This document shows positions 26,477 through 35,458 of a stretch of 64,000 bases of DNA, piece after piece. The translations under genes and the position numbers were made by a program. The stretch comes from Bog-473 sp963736525 (GTDB taxonomy: Bacteria > Actinomycetota > Acidimicrobiia > Acidimicrobiales > RAAP-2), in contig CAVTPF010000010.1 of assembly GCA_963736525.1 (NCBI GenBank), forward strand, positions 248,001-312,000, written 5' to 3'. How positions within the stretch are numbered: position 1 is the stretch's first letter; each line of letters begins with the position of its first letter. The notes beneath the pieces are model-generated. The model was not told the DNA's origin. It saw only the letters and a list, made by a program, of their open reading frames with translations, and did not search any database.

Positions 26477-28816
26477 GTGATACGCGCGCTCAGGTTGACA
26501 CGACTGATTCTCGCAACCGTCTCCGTGGCGGGGACCGGCACGACGCTGGTCGCACTGGCGGCCCCGCACGCGGCGGCTGCTCCCACGGTGAACCTCTCGC
26601 TCTCGTGGGCGGACACGCTCAACGACGCGCCGTGCGGCGTGGCGGAGTCCTCGCCGGTGGAGTTCAATGACGGCGGGACGCCCACGGTGGAGGTGGGCGA
26701 CCGGCAGGGCGACCTCCACGGGCTCAACCTGCAGACGGGGTCGGTCGCCCCGGGGTGGGGCAGCGGCCAGGGCGCGACCATCGGGTCGGGGCAGGGCTGC
26801 GCCAACGCCAACCCGGGCGGCGGCATCGCGGCGACGGGCGACAACGGGATCGCGGTACCGGGGAGCCCCGCCATCGACTCGACCGCGTCGGTCGACGCCG
26901 CCAACGGCGACCTCTACTTCGGCGCCGGCAACGCGGCAGCACCCGTCGACGGGGGCTACTACGCCTACGGGCCCAACGGCAGCCCGCAGTGGAACCAGGT
27001 CGTGACCAATCCCTCCACCGACACGGATCTCGACGGCGGCGTGCAGGCTTCACTCTCCATCGCCGACGGTGGATCATTGGTGGAAGCCGGCTCGCTCGGC
27101 CAGGAGACCTACGCGCTGAGCACCGGCAACGGCAACCCGGCCACCGGGTGGCCGCAGTTCTCGGCCGACAGCGTGTTCTCCACCGCGGCCGTGGGCGACC
27201 TGTACGGCACCGGGTCCGACGACTTCGTCGCCGGCGGTGCGCAGTCCAACGGCTTCGCCTACGGCACCCACTACTCCAACGGCGGCCACGTGCGGATCTA
27301 CAACGATCACGGTGGCCTGATCTGCAGCGCGACGACGAGCGAGGAGGTCGACTCCTCCCCCGCCGTCGGTCCCATCCTCCCGGGCGGCGCCTACGGCATC
27401 GCCACCGGCACGGGCAGCTTCTTCCCCGGGGCGAGCGACGAGAACACGGTCAAGGTCTACGACACGAAGTGCAACCAGGTCTGGAGCGACACCCTCGACG
27501 GCACCACCGGCGGCAGCCCCGCGCTGGCGGACCTCCAGGGCAACGGGCAGCTCGCGGTGGTGGAGGGAACCGTCACGGGCGCCGACTCGGGCTCGGTCTG
27601 GGCCCTCAACGCCGCCACAGGCGCTCCCATCTGGCGCGTCAGCGTGCCCGGAGCGGTGTACGGCTCCGTGACCACGGCGGACCTCACCGGCTCCGGCTAC
27701 CAGGACGTCATCGTGCCGACCGACCTCGGGCTCTTCGTCCTCGACGGCAAGACCGGCAGTCAGGTCGCCGACGTCGACGACGGGAGCGGCAATGGTGGCG
27801 TGCCGGCCGGCAAGATGTACGGGTTCCAGAACGCGCCCCTGGTCACGGCCGATCCCAACGGGACGATCGGCATCACCGTGGCGGGGTACTTCGCCCTCCA
27901 GGGCAACACCGCCGACGTGCAGGGCATCGTGCAGCACTTCGAGGTCGCCGGCTCCAACGGCAACCTGGCCGACGAGGCGGGCGCGTGGCCGCAGTTCCAC
28001 CACGACTCGGAGCTGACCGGCTTCGTGGGGGGCGGCAACGCGCTCGGGACCTGCGCCCGGCCCTCGGCGGCGCAGAACGGCTACCTGACCGTGGCCTCCG
28101 ACGGCGGCATCTTCGCCTTCGGTCAGGACTTCTGCGGCAGCACGGGCAGCATCGCGTTGAACAAGCCGGTAGTCGGGATGGCCGCCGTGCCCGGCCAGAG
28201 CGGGTATTGGCTGGTGGCGTCGGACGGCGGCGTGTTCACCTACGGCGGCGCCGGGTTCTACGGGTCGACCGGATCGCTCCACCTCAACGCACCCGTCGTG
28301 GGCATGGCGGCGACGCCCGACGGCAAGGGCTACTGGCTCGTCGCCTCGGACGGCGGGATCTTCTCCTACGGCGACGCCGGCTTCTACGGGTCGGCCGCAG
28401 CCGTGCCGGGGCAGGACATCGTCGGCATGGCCGCCACGCCTGACGGGCTGGGGTATTGGGAGGTGAGCACCACGGGCCGCGTCTTCACGTACGGCGACGC
28501 CACCTTCTCGGGTGACACCAGCGGGTTGCACCTCAACGGTGCCATCGTCGGCATCACGCCGGACCCCGTGACCGGTGGCTACTGGCTGGTGGGCTCGGAC
28601 GGGGGCGTCTTCGCGTTCGGAGCGCCGTTCTTCGGCTCGACCGGTGGCATCCGGCTCAACCAGCCGGTGGTCGCCATGCAGAGCACCAGCGACGGACAGG
28701 GCTATTGGTTCGTGGCCTCCGACGGCGGCATCTTCGCCTACGGTGACGCGCCCTTCCGCGGCTCCATGGGTGGGCAGCATCTCAACCGGCCCATGGTCGG
28801 CATGGACGGCTTCTGA
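26477..28816 (+). CDS. Exported beta-propeller protein with C-terminal GYW repeats
   Basis: Protein of 779 residues. A signal peptide (VIRALRLTRLILATVSVAG, ending in AAPHAAAAPT) is followed by a region of about 490 residues with FG-GAP/PQQ-like blades: NGDLYFGAGNA, GNGQLAVVEGTVTG, GSVWALNAATGAPIW, DLTGSGYQDVIVPTD. After a short linker (LGTCARPSAAQN) come six repeats of about 42 residues of the GYWLVASDGGIFSYGDAGFY type, the same module as in the SpoIID-like protein. It is likely anchored to or exposed at the cell surface. GTG 26477 is chosen because it begins the signal peptide; GAAAGGGG lies upstream. Located between the two GT cassettes but on the opposite strand. Confidence 0.78.
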   Translation: MIRALRLTRLILATVSVAGTGTTLVALAAPHAAAAPTVNLSLSWADTLNDAPCGVAESSPVEFNDGGTPTVEVGDRQGDLHGLNLQTGSVAPGWGSGQGATIGSGQGCANANPGGGIAATGDNGIAVPGSPAIDSTASVDAANGDLYFGAGNAAAPVDGGYYAYGPNGSPQWNQVVTNPSTDTDLDGGVQASLSIADGGSLVEAGSLGQETYALSTGNGNPATGWPQFSADSVFSTAAVGDLYGTGSDDFVAGGAQSNGFAYGTHYSNGGHVRIYNDHGGLICSATTSEEVDSSPAVGPILPGGAYGIATGTGSFFPGASDENTVKVYDTKCNQVWSDTLDGTTGGSPALADLQGNGQLAVVEGTVTGADSGSVWALNAATGAPIWRVSVPGAVYGSVTTADLTGSGYQDVIVPTDLGLFVLDGKTGSQVADVDDGSGNGGVPAGKMYGFQNAPLVTADPNGTIGITVAGYFALQGNTADVQGIVQHFEVAGSNGNLADEAGAWPQFHHDSELTGFVGGGNALGTCARPSAAQNGYLTVASDGGIFAFGQDFCGSTGSIALNKPVVGMAAVPGQSGYWLVASDGGVFTYGGAGFYGSTGSLHLNAPVVGMAATPDGKGYWLVASDGGIFSYGDAGFYGSAAAVPGQDIVGMAATPDGLGYWEVSTTGRVFTYGDATFSGDTSGLHLNGAIVGITPDPVTGGYWLVGSDGGVFAFGAPFFGSTGGIRLNQPVVAMQSTSDGQGYWFVASDGGIFAYGDAPFRGSMGGQHLNRPMVGMDGF

Positions 28817-28874
28817 GGTACAGCGGCGCCATGGAGTCGGGCGGCGCGGGCACGGGGACTCCCGACCCCTCGCG

Positions 28875-28880
28875 TAGAGT
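28875..28880 (+). promoter_or_regulatory. -10 box TAGAGT of methyltransferase
   Basis: TAGAGT lies 8 bases before ATG 28889. Confidence 0.55.
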
Positions 28881-28888
28881 GTCCGCCC

Positions 28889-29800
28889 ATGTTCCGGCAA
28901 CGTGACGCACGGCGGGCCGGCTCGGGCACGGAGAGCCCGGCGCCGGCCGAGACGCCGCCCGCCCGCGGACCGCTCCTTCCCACGTACCCGCCCCGGGGCT
29001 ATCTCGGTCAGCTCGACCCCGGCTACCAGGCCGCGCTCTCCAAGCAGCGCGAGGGCGCCGACCTGAGCGACTTCGTCTGGTACCACGCCTTCGAGCTGCC
29101 CGACGGGCGGGTCCTCCCCGGGGCCTGGGACCTGCGGGGCCACGAGGAGGCCTACCTCGGGGGCGTCGACGTCGCCGGCAAGCGCGTGCTCGAGCTCGGG
29201 CCCGCCACCGGCTACCTGACCTTCCACATGGAGCGCATGGGGGCCGAGGTGGTGTCCTTCGAGGCGGGCTTCGACGTGCCCATCGACATGCTGCCCGTCA
29301 AGGGCCGCGACGACCCCGAGGCGAGGCTGCGCGTCATGCGGGACACGATCGACCGCAACCACGACGCGTGGTGGTACCTGCACCGCACCCTCGGCTCCTC
29401 CGCCAAGTTCGTCCAGGGCAACATCTACGACCTGCCGAGCGACCTGGGCACCTTCGACGTCACGTTGGTCGGTGCGATCCTGCTGCACCTGCGCGAGCCC
29501 TGGGGTGCGCTCTCGCAGGCGGCAGCGCGCACGACCGAGACGATGATCGTCACCGAGCCGCTGCAGGACGACTGGCAGGATCCCGAGGCCAACATCATGC
29601 GCTTCTCGCCTTCGGCGGAGCACCACACGACGAACTGGTGGTCGATCTATCCCGGGGCGGTGGTCTCCATGCTTTCCCGGCTCGGCTTCGGGCGGACGGG
29701 GACGACCATGCACAGCCAGCGCCACCACCTGGCGCACGACATCGCGAGCGACGCCATCGACCAGCGGATGTACACCGTGGTGGGCCGACGCGAGGCCTGA
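28889..29800 (+). CDS. SAM-dependent methyltransferase of polysaccharide locus
   Basis: Class I methyltransferase of 303 residues. Motif I is VLELGPATGYLTFHM near residue 102 and is well formed, followed by VVSFEAG, an insert with WWYLHRTLGSSAKFVQGNI, and FDVTLVGAILLHLREPW. The overall layout resembles the tRNA-wobble/DUF1698-like and polysaccharide-locus methyltransferases. The N-terminal 40 residues are Pro/Ala-rich and probably disordered. It lies tail to tail with the glycosyltransferase at 29824, in a glycan gene context, so the acceptor may be a sugar; not provable here. Confidence 0.78.
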   Translation: MFRQRDARRAGSGTESPAPAETPPARGPLLPTYPPRGYLGQLDPGYQAALSKQREGADLSDFVWYHAFELPDGRVLPGAWDLRGHEEAYLGGVDVAGKRVLELGPATGYLTFHMERMGAEVVSFEAGFDVPIDMLPVKGRDDPEARLRVMRDTIDRNHDAWWYLHRTLGSSAKFVQGNIYDLPSDLGTFDVTLVGAILLHLREPWGALSQAAARTTETMIVTEPLQDDWQDPEANIMRFSPSAEHHTTNWWSIYPGAVVSMLSRLGFGRTGTTMHSQRHHLAHDIASDAIDQRMYTVVGRREA

Positions 29801-29823
29801 GACGGGCGTCGGTGACGCCGCGC

Positions 29824-31026
29824 TCAGAACAGGCTGGGGGTGCCCCGCCCGCGCTCCACCACCGAGGTCAGGAACTCGTCGTAGCGTGCGACGAGCCCGG
29901 GCCACCGGAAGTGCCCGTCGACGAAGTCGCGGCCGCGCCCACCGAGGACGGCCCGCAGCTCGGCGTCGGCCACGAGGCGGTCGAGCACGGCCTCGAACTC
30001 GGGGTACGACGTGAACCACAGCCCTCCGCCGGACCGCTCACAGTGCTCGCGGGTCGGCCCGCAGGCGCCGTTGACCAGCACCGGGACCCGTTCCACCCAG
30101 GCCTCGATCACCACGAGGGAGAACGACTCGAGTGCCGAGGGTGAGACGGCGACCAGTGCGTCGCGCACGATGTCCCACTTGTCGGCCTCGTCGACGGCGC
30201 CGGTGACGACGATGTCGGGGTGCGGTGGCAGCTCGAACGCCACCGGGCCGACCAGGGCGAGGGTCAACGGCCCGGGATGGCGCTCCTTGTAGGTGGCGAA
30301 GTACGACGCCAGCATCTTGGAACCCTTGTGCTCGTCGACCCGTCCCACGCTGACGATGTACGGACGCTCCCCCAGGCCGAGCAGCTCGCCGCCGGGCCGG
30401 CCGGCACCCTCGGACTCCCCCACGCCGAGGCCCAGCACGATCTGGGGACGCTCCGCCACCGGGTACATCCGCTCGACGAGGGCGCGCTCCGCCGCGGTAT
30501 AGAAGCAGAAGGCGTCGGCGTTGCCGAACGTGCCGCGGAACACCGGCAGGTAGAGCGCCGGCTCGTCGTGCGCGGCCGGGTGGAACACCGCGGGCACGCC
30601 GACCCGGCCGATGGTGGCCACGGTGGGGTGGTACAGGTACGGGGAGAAGGCGACGACGTCGGCGTCGGACGCACAGACCGCGTCGACCAGCTCGGGCGAG
30701 ACGGGACCGTTGTAGTCGACCCACCGCGTCCCCTGCTCCCTCGTCGCCCGGCGCGGCGCGAGGCGGAGGAGCCCGTCGAGACCGTAGAAGTCGGGCAGCC
30801 GCCCGTGCGCGGAGGGGTGCCGGTGCACCGGCACCCCGTTGACCTCGGTGGTCCCCGGGTCGAGCTCGTTGGCCCAGGTGACGGGGTCCAGGGCACAGGT
30901 GGTGTGGACCTCGGCCGTCCACTCGGTGTGGACCCGCAGGTGCTCCGCCAACTGGCGCGTCGCCGTCTCGGCGCCCCCCATGACCTGGGTCCCGTAGCGC
31001 GGCGTCACGAACGCCACCTTCTTCAC
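29824..31026 (-). CDS. Glycosyltransferase, GT4 type (divergent)
   Basis: GT-B enzyme of 400 residues. N-terminus VKKVAFVTPRYGTQVMGGAE has the usual first strand and glycine loop; the donor domain has YIVSVGRVDEHKGSKML and SPSALESFSLVVIEAWVERV with an E-x-type element. It lacks the HTLRLRD start shared by the other four GTs, so it belongs to another branch. GTG 31026 overlaps the TGA of the preceding GT. Last gene of the second methyltransferase-GT-GT cassette. Confidence 0.85.
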   Translation of the reverse strand: MKKVAFVTPRYGTQVMGGAETATRQLAEHLRVHTEWTAEVHTTCALDPVTWANELDPGTTEVNGVPVHRHPSAHGRLPDFYGLDGLLRLAPRRATREQGTRWVDYNGPVSPELVDAVCASDADVVAFSPYLYHPTVATIGRVGVPAVFHPAAHDEPALYLPVFRGTFGNADAFCFYTAAERALVERMYPVAERPQIVLGLGVGESEGAGRPGGELLGLGERPYIVSVGRVDEHKGSKMLASYFATYKERHPGPLTLALVGPVAFELPPHPDIVVTGAVDEADKWDIVRDALVAVSPSALESFSLVVIEAWVERVPVLVNGACGPTREHCERSGGGLWFTSYPEFEAVLDRLVADAELRAVLGGRGRDFVDGHFRWPGLVARYDEFLTSVVERGRGTPSLF

Positions 31027-32129
31027 GGTCGTCCCACGACGGCGGCGATGGCGTCGACGATCCGGGTCGCCACCGCGTCCCCCGACAGCTCGGCCGCCCG
31101 GCGCCGGCCCGCTGCCGTCAGCACGCGGCGGAGCCGGTCGTCCGTGCACACCCGGTGGAGCGCGGCGGCGATGTAGGCCGGATCGGCCGCCGCCAGCACC
31201 AGTGCGGCATCGGCCGCCGTCTCGGACACCGCGCCGGCGCCGCGGGTGACGACCGGGACCCCGGCCACCATCGCCTCCACCAGCGGGACGCCGAACCCCT
31301 CGTGGGCGGAGAGCGAGAGGTACACGTCGGCGGCGGCGAAGTGGGCGGCGAGCGACGCATCGGACACCTCGCCGGTGATGCGGACGGCGCCCGCGAGCCC
31401 GAGGTCGTGGACGAAGCCCTGCAGGGCCTTGACGTAGTCGAAGCTGGCGGTGCCACCGACCAGGTGCAGGCGGGCCCGGGCGTCGTAGAGGCGGCGGTAG
31501 GCCCACAACGCCTTGACGAGCTCGTGTTGCCCTTTCGACGGGACGATCCGCCCGACGAAGAGGATGTCGGCGCCGCCGCCGGCGCGCAGGCCGGCGAGCT
31601 CGGCCGCCACCCGGGCGTCGGGGTGCTCCGTGACACGGCCGAAGTCCGCCAGGACCGGAACGACCGCCGTGCGGCGGCACCCGGCGCGGCGCAGCTCGCG
31701 CTCGCTGAACGGGCTCTTGGCCAGCCCGAGCATCGCCTCGGGCGCCAGCAGGGCCAGCTGGTCTGCCGCCGTGGCGGCCCGGTGCACGCTGTCGGGCTCC
31801 CAGCCCGCGAAGTACTCGGGCCCGGTGAAGTTGTGAAAGTCCAGAATCAGCGGCAGCCCGTGCTCGGCCAGGTACCCGGCGACCGCCGACGAGGTCGTGA
31901 ATTGGTAGAGGGCGACGTCTCCCGCGGCGGCGTGCTCGGGGTACATCCAGTGTTTGTACGCCTGTCCGGCCAGGTCGTCATGGATCGCCTCGGCGAAGAT
32001 CTCCGAACGCCATCCGGCCTGCCGCAAGGCGTTGCGCAGGCGCAGCGTGTGTGCCCCGGTGGCGTCGTGGGGGTTGAGGGCGGGGATGAACTGGTGGACC
32101 GCCACCGGCCTCCTCGTGGCCGTGCTCAC
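31023..32129 (-). CDS. Family-4-type glycosyltransferase
   Basis: GT-B enzyme of 368 residues. After a short lead (VSTATRRP) it reads VAVHQFIPALNPHDATG followed by HTLRLRN, then YQFTTSSAVAGYL and LILDFHNFTGPEYF, and in the donor domain ILFVGRIVPSKGQHEL and HEGFGVPLVEAM. GTG 32129 overlaps the TGA of the methyltransferase-like gene; the inner GTG 32105 sits only 2 bases behind AGGAGG and is less likely. It is a member of the same paralogous set as the three GTs at 22-25 kb. Confidence 0.86.
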   Translation of the reverse strand: MSTATRRPVAVHQFIPALNPHDATGAHTLRLRNALRQAGWRSEIFAEAIHDDLAGQAYKHWMYPEHAAAGDVALYQFTTSSAVAGYLAEHGLPLILDFHNFTGPEYFAGWEPDSVHRAATAADQLALLAPEAMLGLAKSPFSERELRRAGCRRTAVVPVLADFGRVTEHPDARVAAELAGLRAGGGADILFVGRIVPSKGQHELVKALWAYRRLYDARARLHLVGGTASFDYVKALQGFVHDLGLAGAVRITGEVSDASLAAHFAAADVYLSLSAHEGFGVPLVEAMVAGVPVVTRGAGAVSETAADAALVLAAADPAYIAAALHRVCTDDRLRRVLTAAGRRRAAELSGDAVATRIVDAIAAVVGRP

Positions 32130-33136
32130 CGCTCCGCGGACGGGTACGGCATGGTGACGCTGGCCCGGACAGCCGTGACCAGGAAGTCCCGGCCACCCGG
32201 GCCGACCTGGGCGGTGGCGTCGTAGCCGCTCTGCTCCAGGAGGCGGCACCACGCCTGGGGCCGCAGCGGGCGACCCGGAGCGAGATCCGCCTCGGGAGGT
32301 GCGTCGGCCGCCTCCCAGGCCTCCCGGGTGACGGAGTGGACGACCAGGGTGCCGCCGGGGGCCAGCCTGGTCCCGATCACCGCCAGCAGGTGGGCGCGCT
32401 CGCCGCCCGCCATGCCGTCCACGGTGCCGCTCAGCACCACGCCGCCCAACGCGGCGGCCGCCACGGCGCGCAGGTGCTCGGCCGTGTCCTCGCCCCGCAG
32501 GTCCAGGGTGCCGAGCTCGGCCGCGTCGACCAGCGGGGTCCGGGGGTCCACGCCGTAGGCGTCACCACCGGCCGCCACGACGCGCCGCACCAGCCACCCG
32601 TCGCCGCAGGCCGCATGGAGGACACGGCCGCGGCTCTTGGCCACGGCGGCGACCGCGGGCTCGACCCACCAGGCGTCGGCGCGGTGCAGCGCCGGGAACT
32701 CGACCACGGGGGCGGGCGGCACACGCTCGACCTCGACCTGGCGCTCCAGCTCGTTCAGGCGGTCGTCGACGATGTGCAGGGCCCGGCTGACGGCCGAAGC
32801 CGACTGGCTCATCTGGTGGGCGACCCATCCGACGTACCAGAGGAGCAGGGAGCGCATCCCCTTCTTCACGAAGGCACCGGCCGCCCGCTCGGACTCGACG
32901 GGTACGACCGGATCGATGAAGGTGGCGGCATCGACCATCCGGAGCGCCTCGCCCAGATCGCCACCCCTGCCGGCGACCGGAGAGTGGGCCAGGAAGAGCT
33001 CGTCCAGCTCGCGCTCCAGCTTCGGCGGCAGATCCCCCGAGGCGCGCCGCAGCCGCACCTCCTCGGTGATCTCGGCCATGACCTGCTGCACGTAGGCCTG
33101 GGGATCCGCCGGCAGTGTCGCCTCCGAGTCGGTCAT
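32126..33136 (-). CDS. Methyltransferase-like protein of polysaccharide locus (cassette 2)
   Basis: Protein of 336 residues, matching the cassette 1 protein in length and plan. The N-terminal part is helical (ITEEVRLRRASGDLPPKLER, then NELERQVEVER as coiled coil). The C-terminal part is methyltransferase-like: GRVLHAACGDGWLVRRVV (motif I, better kept than in the other copy), AYGVDPRTPL, LGGVVLSGTVDGM and GTLVVHSVT. It is the first of three 4-base-overlapping genes. Similar proteins sit in O-antigen-type clusters and are thought to modify glycans; the acceptor here is unknown. The exporter ATPase gene lies 14 bases upstream, so exporter and cassette may be one transcript. Confidence 0.65.
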   Translation of the reverse strand: MTDSEATLPADPQAYVQQVMAEITEEVRLRRASGDLPPKLERELDELFLAHSPVAGRGGDLGEALRMVDAATFIDPVVPVESERAAGAFVKKGMRSLLLWYVGWVAHQMSQSASAVSRALHIVDDRLNELERQVEVERVPPAPVVEFPALHRADAWWVEPAVAAVAKSRGRVLHAACGDGWLVRRVVAAGGDAYGVDPRTPLVDAAELGTLDLRGEDTAEHLRAVAAAALGGVVLSGTVDGMAGGERAHLLAVIGTRLAPGGTLVVHSVTREAWEAADAPPEADLAPGRPLRPQAWCRLLEQSGYDATAQVGPGGRDFLVTAVRASVTMPYPSAER

Positions 33137-33150
33137 GGGGCGAGTCTTGC

Positions 33151-34425
33151 TCAGGCCAGAGCGGCCGAGGAGCCGATGTCGCTCTCGGTCGAGATGAGCG
33201 CCGCATGCACGTTCATGCGGAGCATCCCGGTCGCCTTCCCCGGGCTCATCACTTCGAACTTCCCCGCGTTCTCCTGCCAGTCGTAGAGCACGCCGCTGCG
33301 GCTCTGGATCCCGAGCGCGAAGGAGAAGGAGCCGTCCAGCAGCGGCATGTCGACGATCCCGAAGTGCATGACGCTCGTCCCCCGCGGGGCGTCGATCGGC
33401 ATGCCGATGATGGAGGTGTCGGTGCGCAGGATCGTGTTGCCGTCGTTGTCACGGATCTCGAGCGAGAACACCACGTCCTCGGTCGGGTACAGCGCCTCGA
33501 ACTCCACCCGGATGGTGAGGTCGTCCCCGGTACGCATGTAGGGCACGCTGTTGTCGCCCGAGTAGATGCGGTGCACGGAGCGGAACCGGACCGGCCGCTC
33601 GCTGTCGGGGAGCTCGCCTCCGCCCAGGCTGCTCGGCGTCGCCGGCACCGCCACCAGCGAGGGGTCGACGAGCGACATGCCGGCGCCCTCCGCCATCAGG
33701 CGCTCGCGGAAGATCCGGGTCGCCTCTCCCGGCTCGGCGTCGGCGATCAGCCGCCCGTGGCTGAGCACGACCCCGCGGTCGCAGATGGTGCGCACCGTGT
33801 CGGCCGAGTGCGTCACGAGGAGGATGGTGCGGCCCTCCCGCTGGAACTGCTTGACCCGGTCGATGCACTTGCGCTGGAAGCGCTCGTCGCCCACGGCGAG
33901 GACCTCGTCCACGACGAGGATGTCGGGGTCCACGTTCACCGCCACCGCGAAGCCCAGCCGCACGTACATGCCCGACGAGTAGAACTTGACGGGCCCGTCG
34001 ATGAACTCCTCGAGCTCGGAGAAGTCCACGATGGCGTCGAAGACCCTGTCCACCTCGCGCTTGGACATGCCCAGCAACGAGCCGTTCAGGTAGATGTTCT
34101 CCCGGCCGGTCAGGTCCTGCTGGAACCCGGCGCCGAGCTCCAGCAGACCGGCCATCTTGCCCCGGACCGCCACCTCGCCCGAGGTGGGCTGGAGCACGCC
34201 GCAGACGCACTTGAGCAGGGTGGACTTGCCCGAGCCGTTGCGGCCGAGGATCCCCACGGTCTCTCCCGGCTGGACGGTCAGCGAGACCTCGTTGAGGGCC
34301 CAGAAGTCCTCGGTGGCCTGGCGCTTGCCGCCGTGGATCAGCCGCTCCTTGACCGTGTTGTACTGGCCGTGGGCCAGGCGGAACCGCTTGGAGACGTTGC
34401 GCACGTCGACGGCGAAGTCATCCAC
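33151..34425 (-). CDS. wzt: Polysaccharide ABC exporter ATP-binding protein (Wzt type)
   Basis: ATPase of 424 residues that powers export of a finished glycan chain with the Wzm-type permease. Walker A GRNGSGKST is at 61-69, the signature-type YSSGM at 149-153, Walker B ILVVDE at 169-174 and the switch His at 206. The region from about 255 to the end is beta-rich (GDDLTIRVEFEALYPTEDVV, VLYDWQENAGKFEV) and matches the carbohydrate-binding C-terminal domain of Wzt, which recognises chain-end modification. That fits methyltransferases in the same locus. GTG 34425 is 2 bases behind the permease TAA. Confidence 0.9.
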   Translation of the reverse strand: MDDFAVDVRNVSKRFRLAHGQYNTVKERLIHGGKRQATEDFWALNEVSLTVQPGETVGILGRNGSGKSTLLKCVCGVLQPTSGEVAVRGKMAGLLELGAGFQQDLTGRENIYLNGSLLGMSKREVDRVFDAIVDFSELEEFIDGPVKFYSSGMYVRLGFAVAVNVDPDILVVDEVLAVGDERFQRKCIDRVKQFQREGRTILLVTHSADTVRTICDRGVVLSHGRLIADAEPGEATRIFRERLMAEGAGMSLVDPSLVAVPATPSSLGGGELPDSERPVRFRSVHRIYSGDNSVPYMRTGDDLTIRVEFEALYPTEDVVFSLEIRDNDGNTILRTDTSIIGMPIDAPRGTSVMHFGIVDMPLLDGSFSFALGIQSRSGVLYDWQENAGKFEVMSPGKATGMLRMNVHAALISTESDIGSSAALA

Positions 34426-34427
34426 CG

Positions 34428-35456
34428 TTACAGCTCCTCGGCGAAGTTGCCCTCGAGCCGCCCGAACGTGGCCAGGGCGACCAGGAAGAGGATGACGGAG
34501 AGGGCCAGCACGGCCAGGTCGAGGCCGACGTACCAGGCCATGCCCTTGGTGGGCAGGACATAGAACGTCTGCAGGGTGCCGTTCACCACCGCGTAGGTGA
34601 TGGGGTGGGCGTAGATGCAGCGCTGGAACGACAAGATGAGCGGCACCATCGGGTTCAAGAAGTAGACCCAGGTCAGGCCCTTGGGGCCGAGGCGGTTGCC
34701 GATCTGCTGCTGGTAGGCGTAGACGATGGGGCAGGCCCAGAACCACGCGGTGAGGACCACCTCAATCAGGTGCTGGGTGTCGCGCAGGTAGACGTTGATG
34801 GACGAGAGGAGGATGGCGAGGGCGGAGGCGAGGACGACGCCGGTGATCAGCGCCAGCAGCAGCACCGGCAGGTAGGCCAGGTCGGGCGCCGTGTGGAGCA
34901 CGATCATGAAGACGACCATCACGATCGCCTGGAAGAAGAAGAAGACGCAGGCCGAGCCGACCGCCGCCAGGGCGAGGATCTCCCGCGGGAAGGACACCTT
35001 CTTGAGGAGGCCGGCGTTGTTCACGACGACGCCGGTGCCGGTGAGCACCCCCAGCGAGAAGAGGTTCCACAACAGCAGCCCAGCGAAGAGGAAGATCACG
35101 AAGTTCGGCATCTTGTTGCCGAGCACGATCTGGAACACCACGAAGTAGATAGCGAGCGTCATGGCCGGCGCGGCCATCGACCACACGATCCCGAGCACCG
35201 AGTTCTTGTACTTGACCTTGATCTCCGTGCGGATGAGATAGATCAGCAGCTCGCGCGAGAGCCAGATCTCGCGCAGCCGCTTGCGCACGCTGATCGTCGG
35301 GGTGACGATGCGGGTGATGTCGCCGCGACGCGCCTGGCGAGGCGCCACCCCGACGGCCTCCGCCGCCATCGGCGACTCGTCCGCGACCCGCTCCTCGGCG
35401 GCCTCCTCGAGTCTCCGGTCTGCGTCCGACGACGAGGCCGGGACGTCCAAAGCCAC
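34428..35456 (-). CDS. wzm: Polysaccharide ABC exporter permease (Wzm type)
   Basis: ABC-2 membrane protein of 342 residues. A charged N-terminal tail (about 60 residues) precedes the helix LSRELLIYLIRTEIKVKYKN, the typical entry to this family, then about six membrane helices, including FVIFLFAGLLLWNLFSLG and AWFWACPIVYAYQQQ. It forms the channel for an undecaprenyl-linked glycan. GTG 35456 is 2 bases after the clpP stop, and the ATPase starts 2 bases after its own stop, so clpP, permease and ATPase look like one operon. Confidence 0.9.
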   Translation of the reverse strand: MALDVPASSSDADRRLEEAAEERVADESPMAAEAVGVAPRQARRGDITRIVTPTISVRKRLREIWLSRELLIYLIRTEIKVKYKNSVLGIVWSMAAPAMTLAIYFVVFQIVLGNKMPNFVIFLFAGLLLWNLFSLGVLTGTGVVVNNAGLLKKVSFPREILALAAVGSACVFFFFQAIVMVVFMIVLHTAPDLAYLPVLLLALITGVVLASALAILLSSINVYLRDTQHLIEVVLTAWFWACPIVYAYQQQIGNRLGPKGLTWVYFLNPMVPLILSFQRCIYAHPITYAVVNGTLQTFYVLPTKGMAWYVGLDLAVLALSVILFLVALATFGRLEGNFAEEL

Positions 35457-35458
35457 GT

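Noticed and set aside
27074..30019. 981-codon open frame on the minus strand
   Set aside because: It lies opposite the propeller and methyltransferase genes, has a low-complexity Arg/Gly/His-rich translation and no family motif; long antisense frames are expected in very GC-rich DNA.
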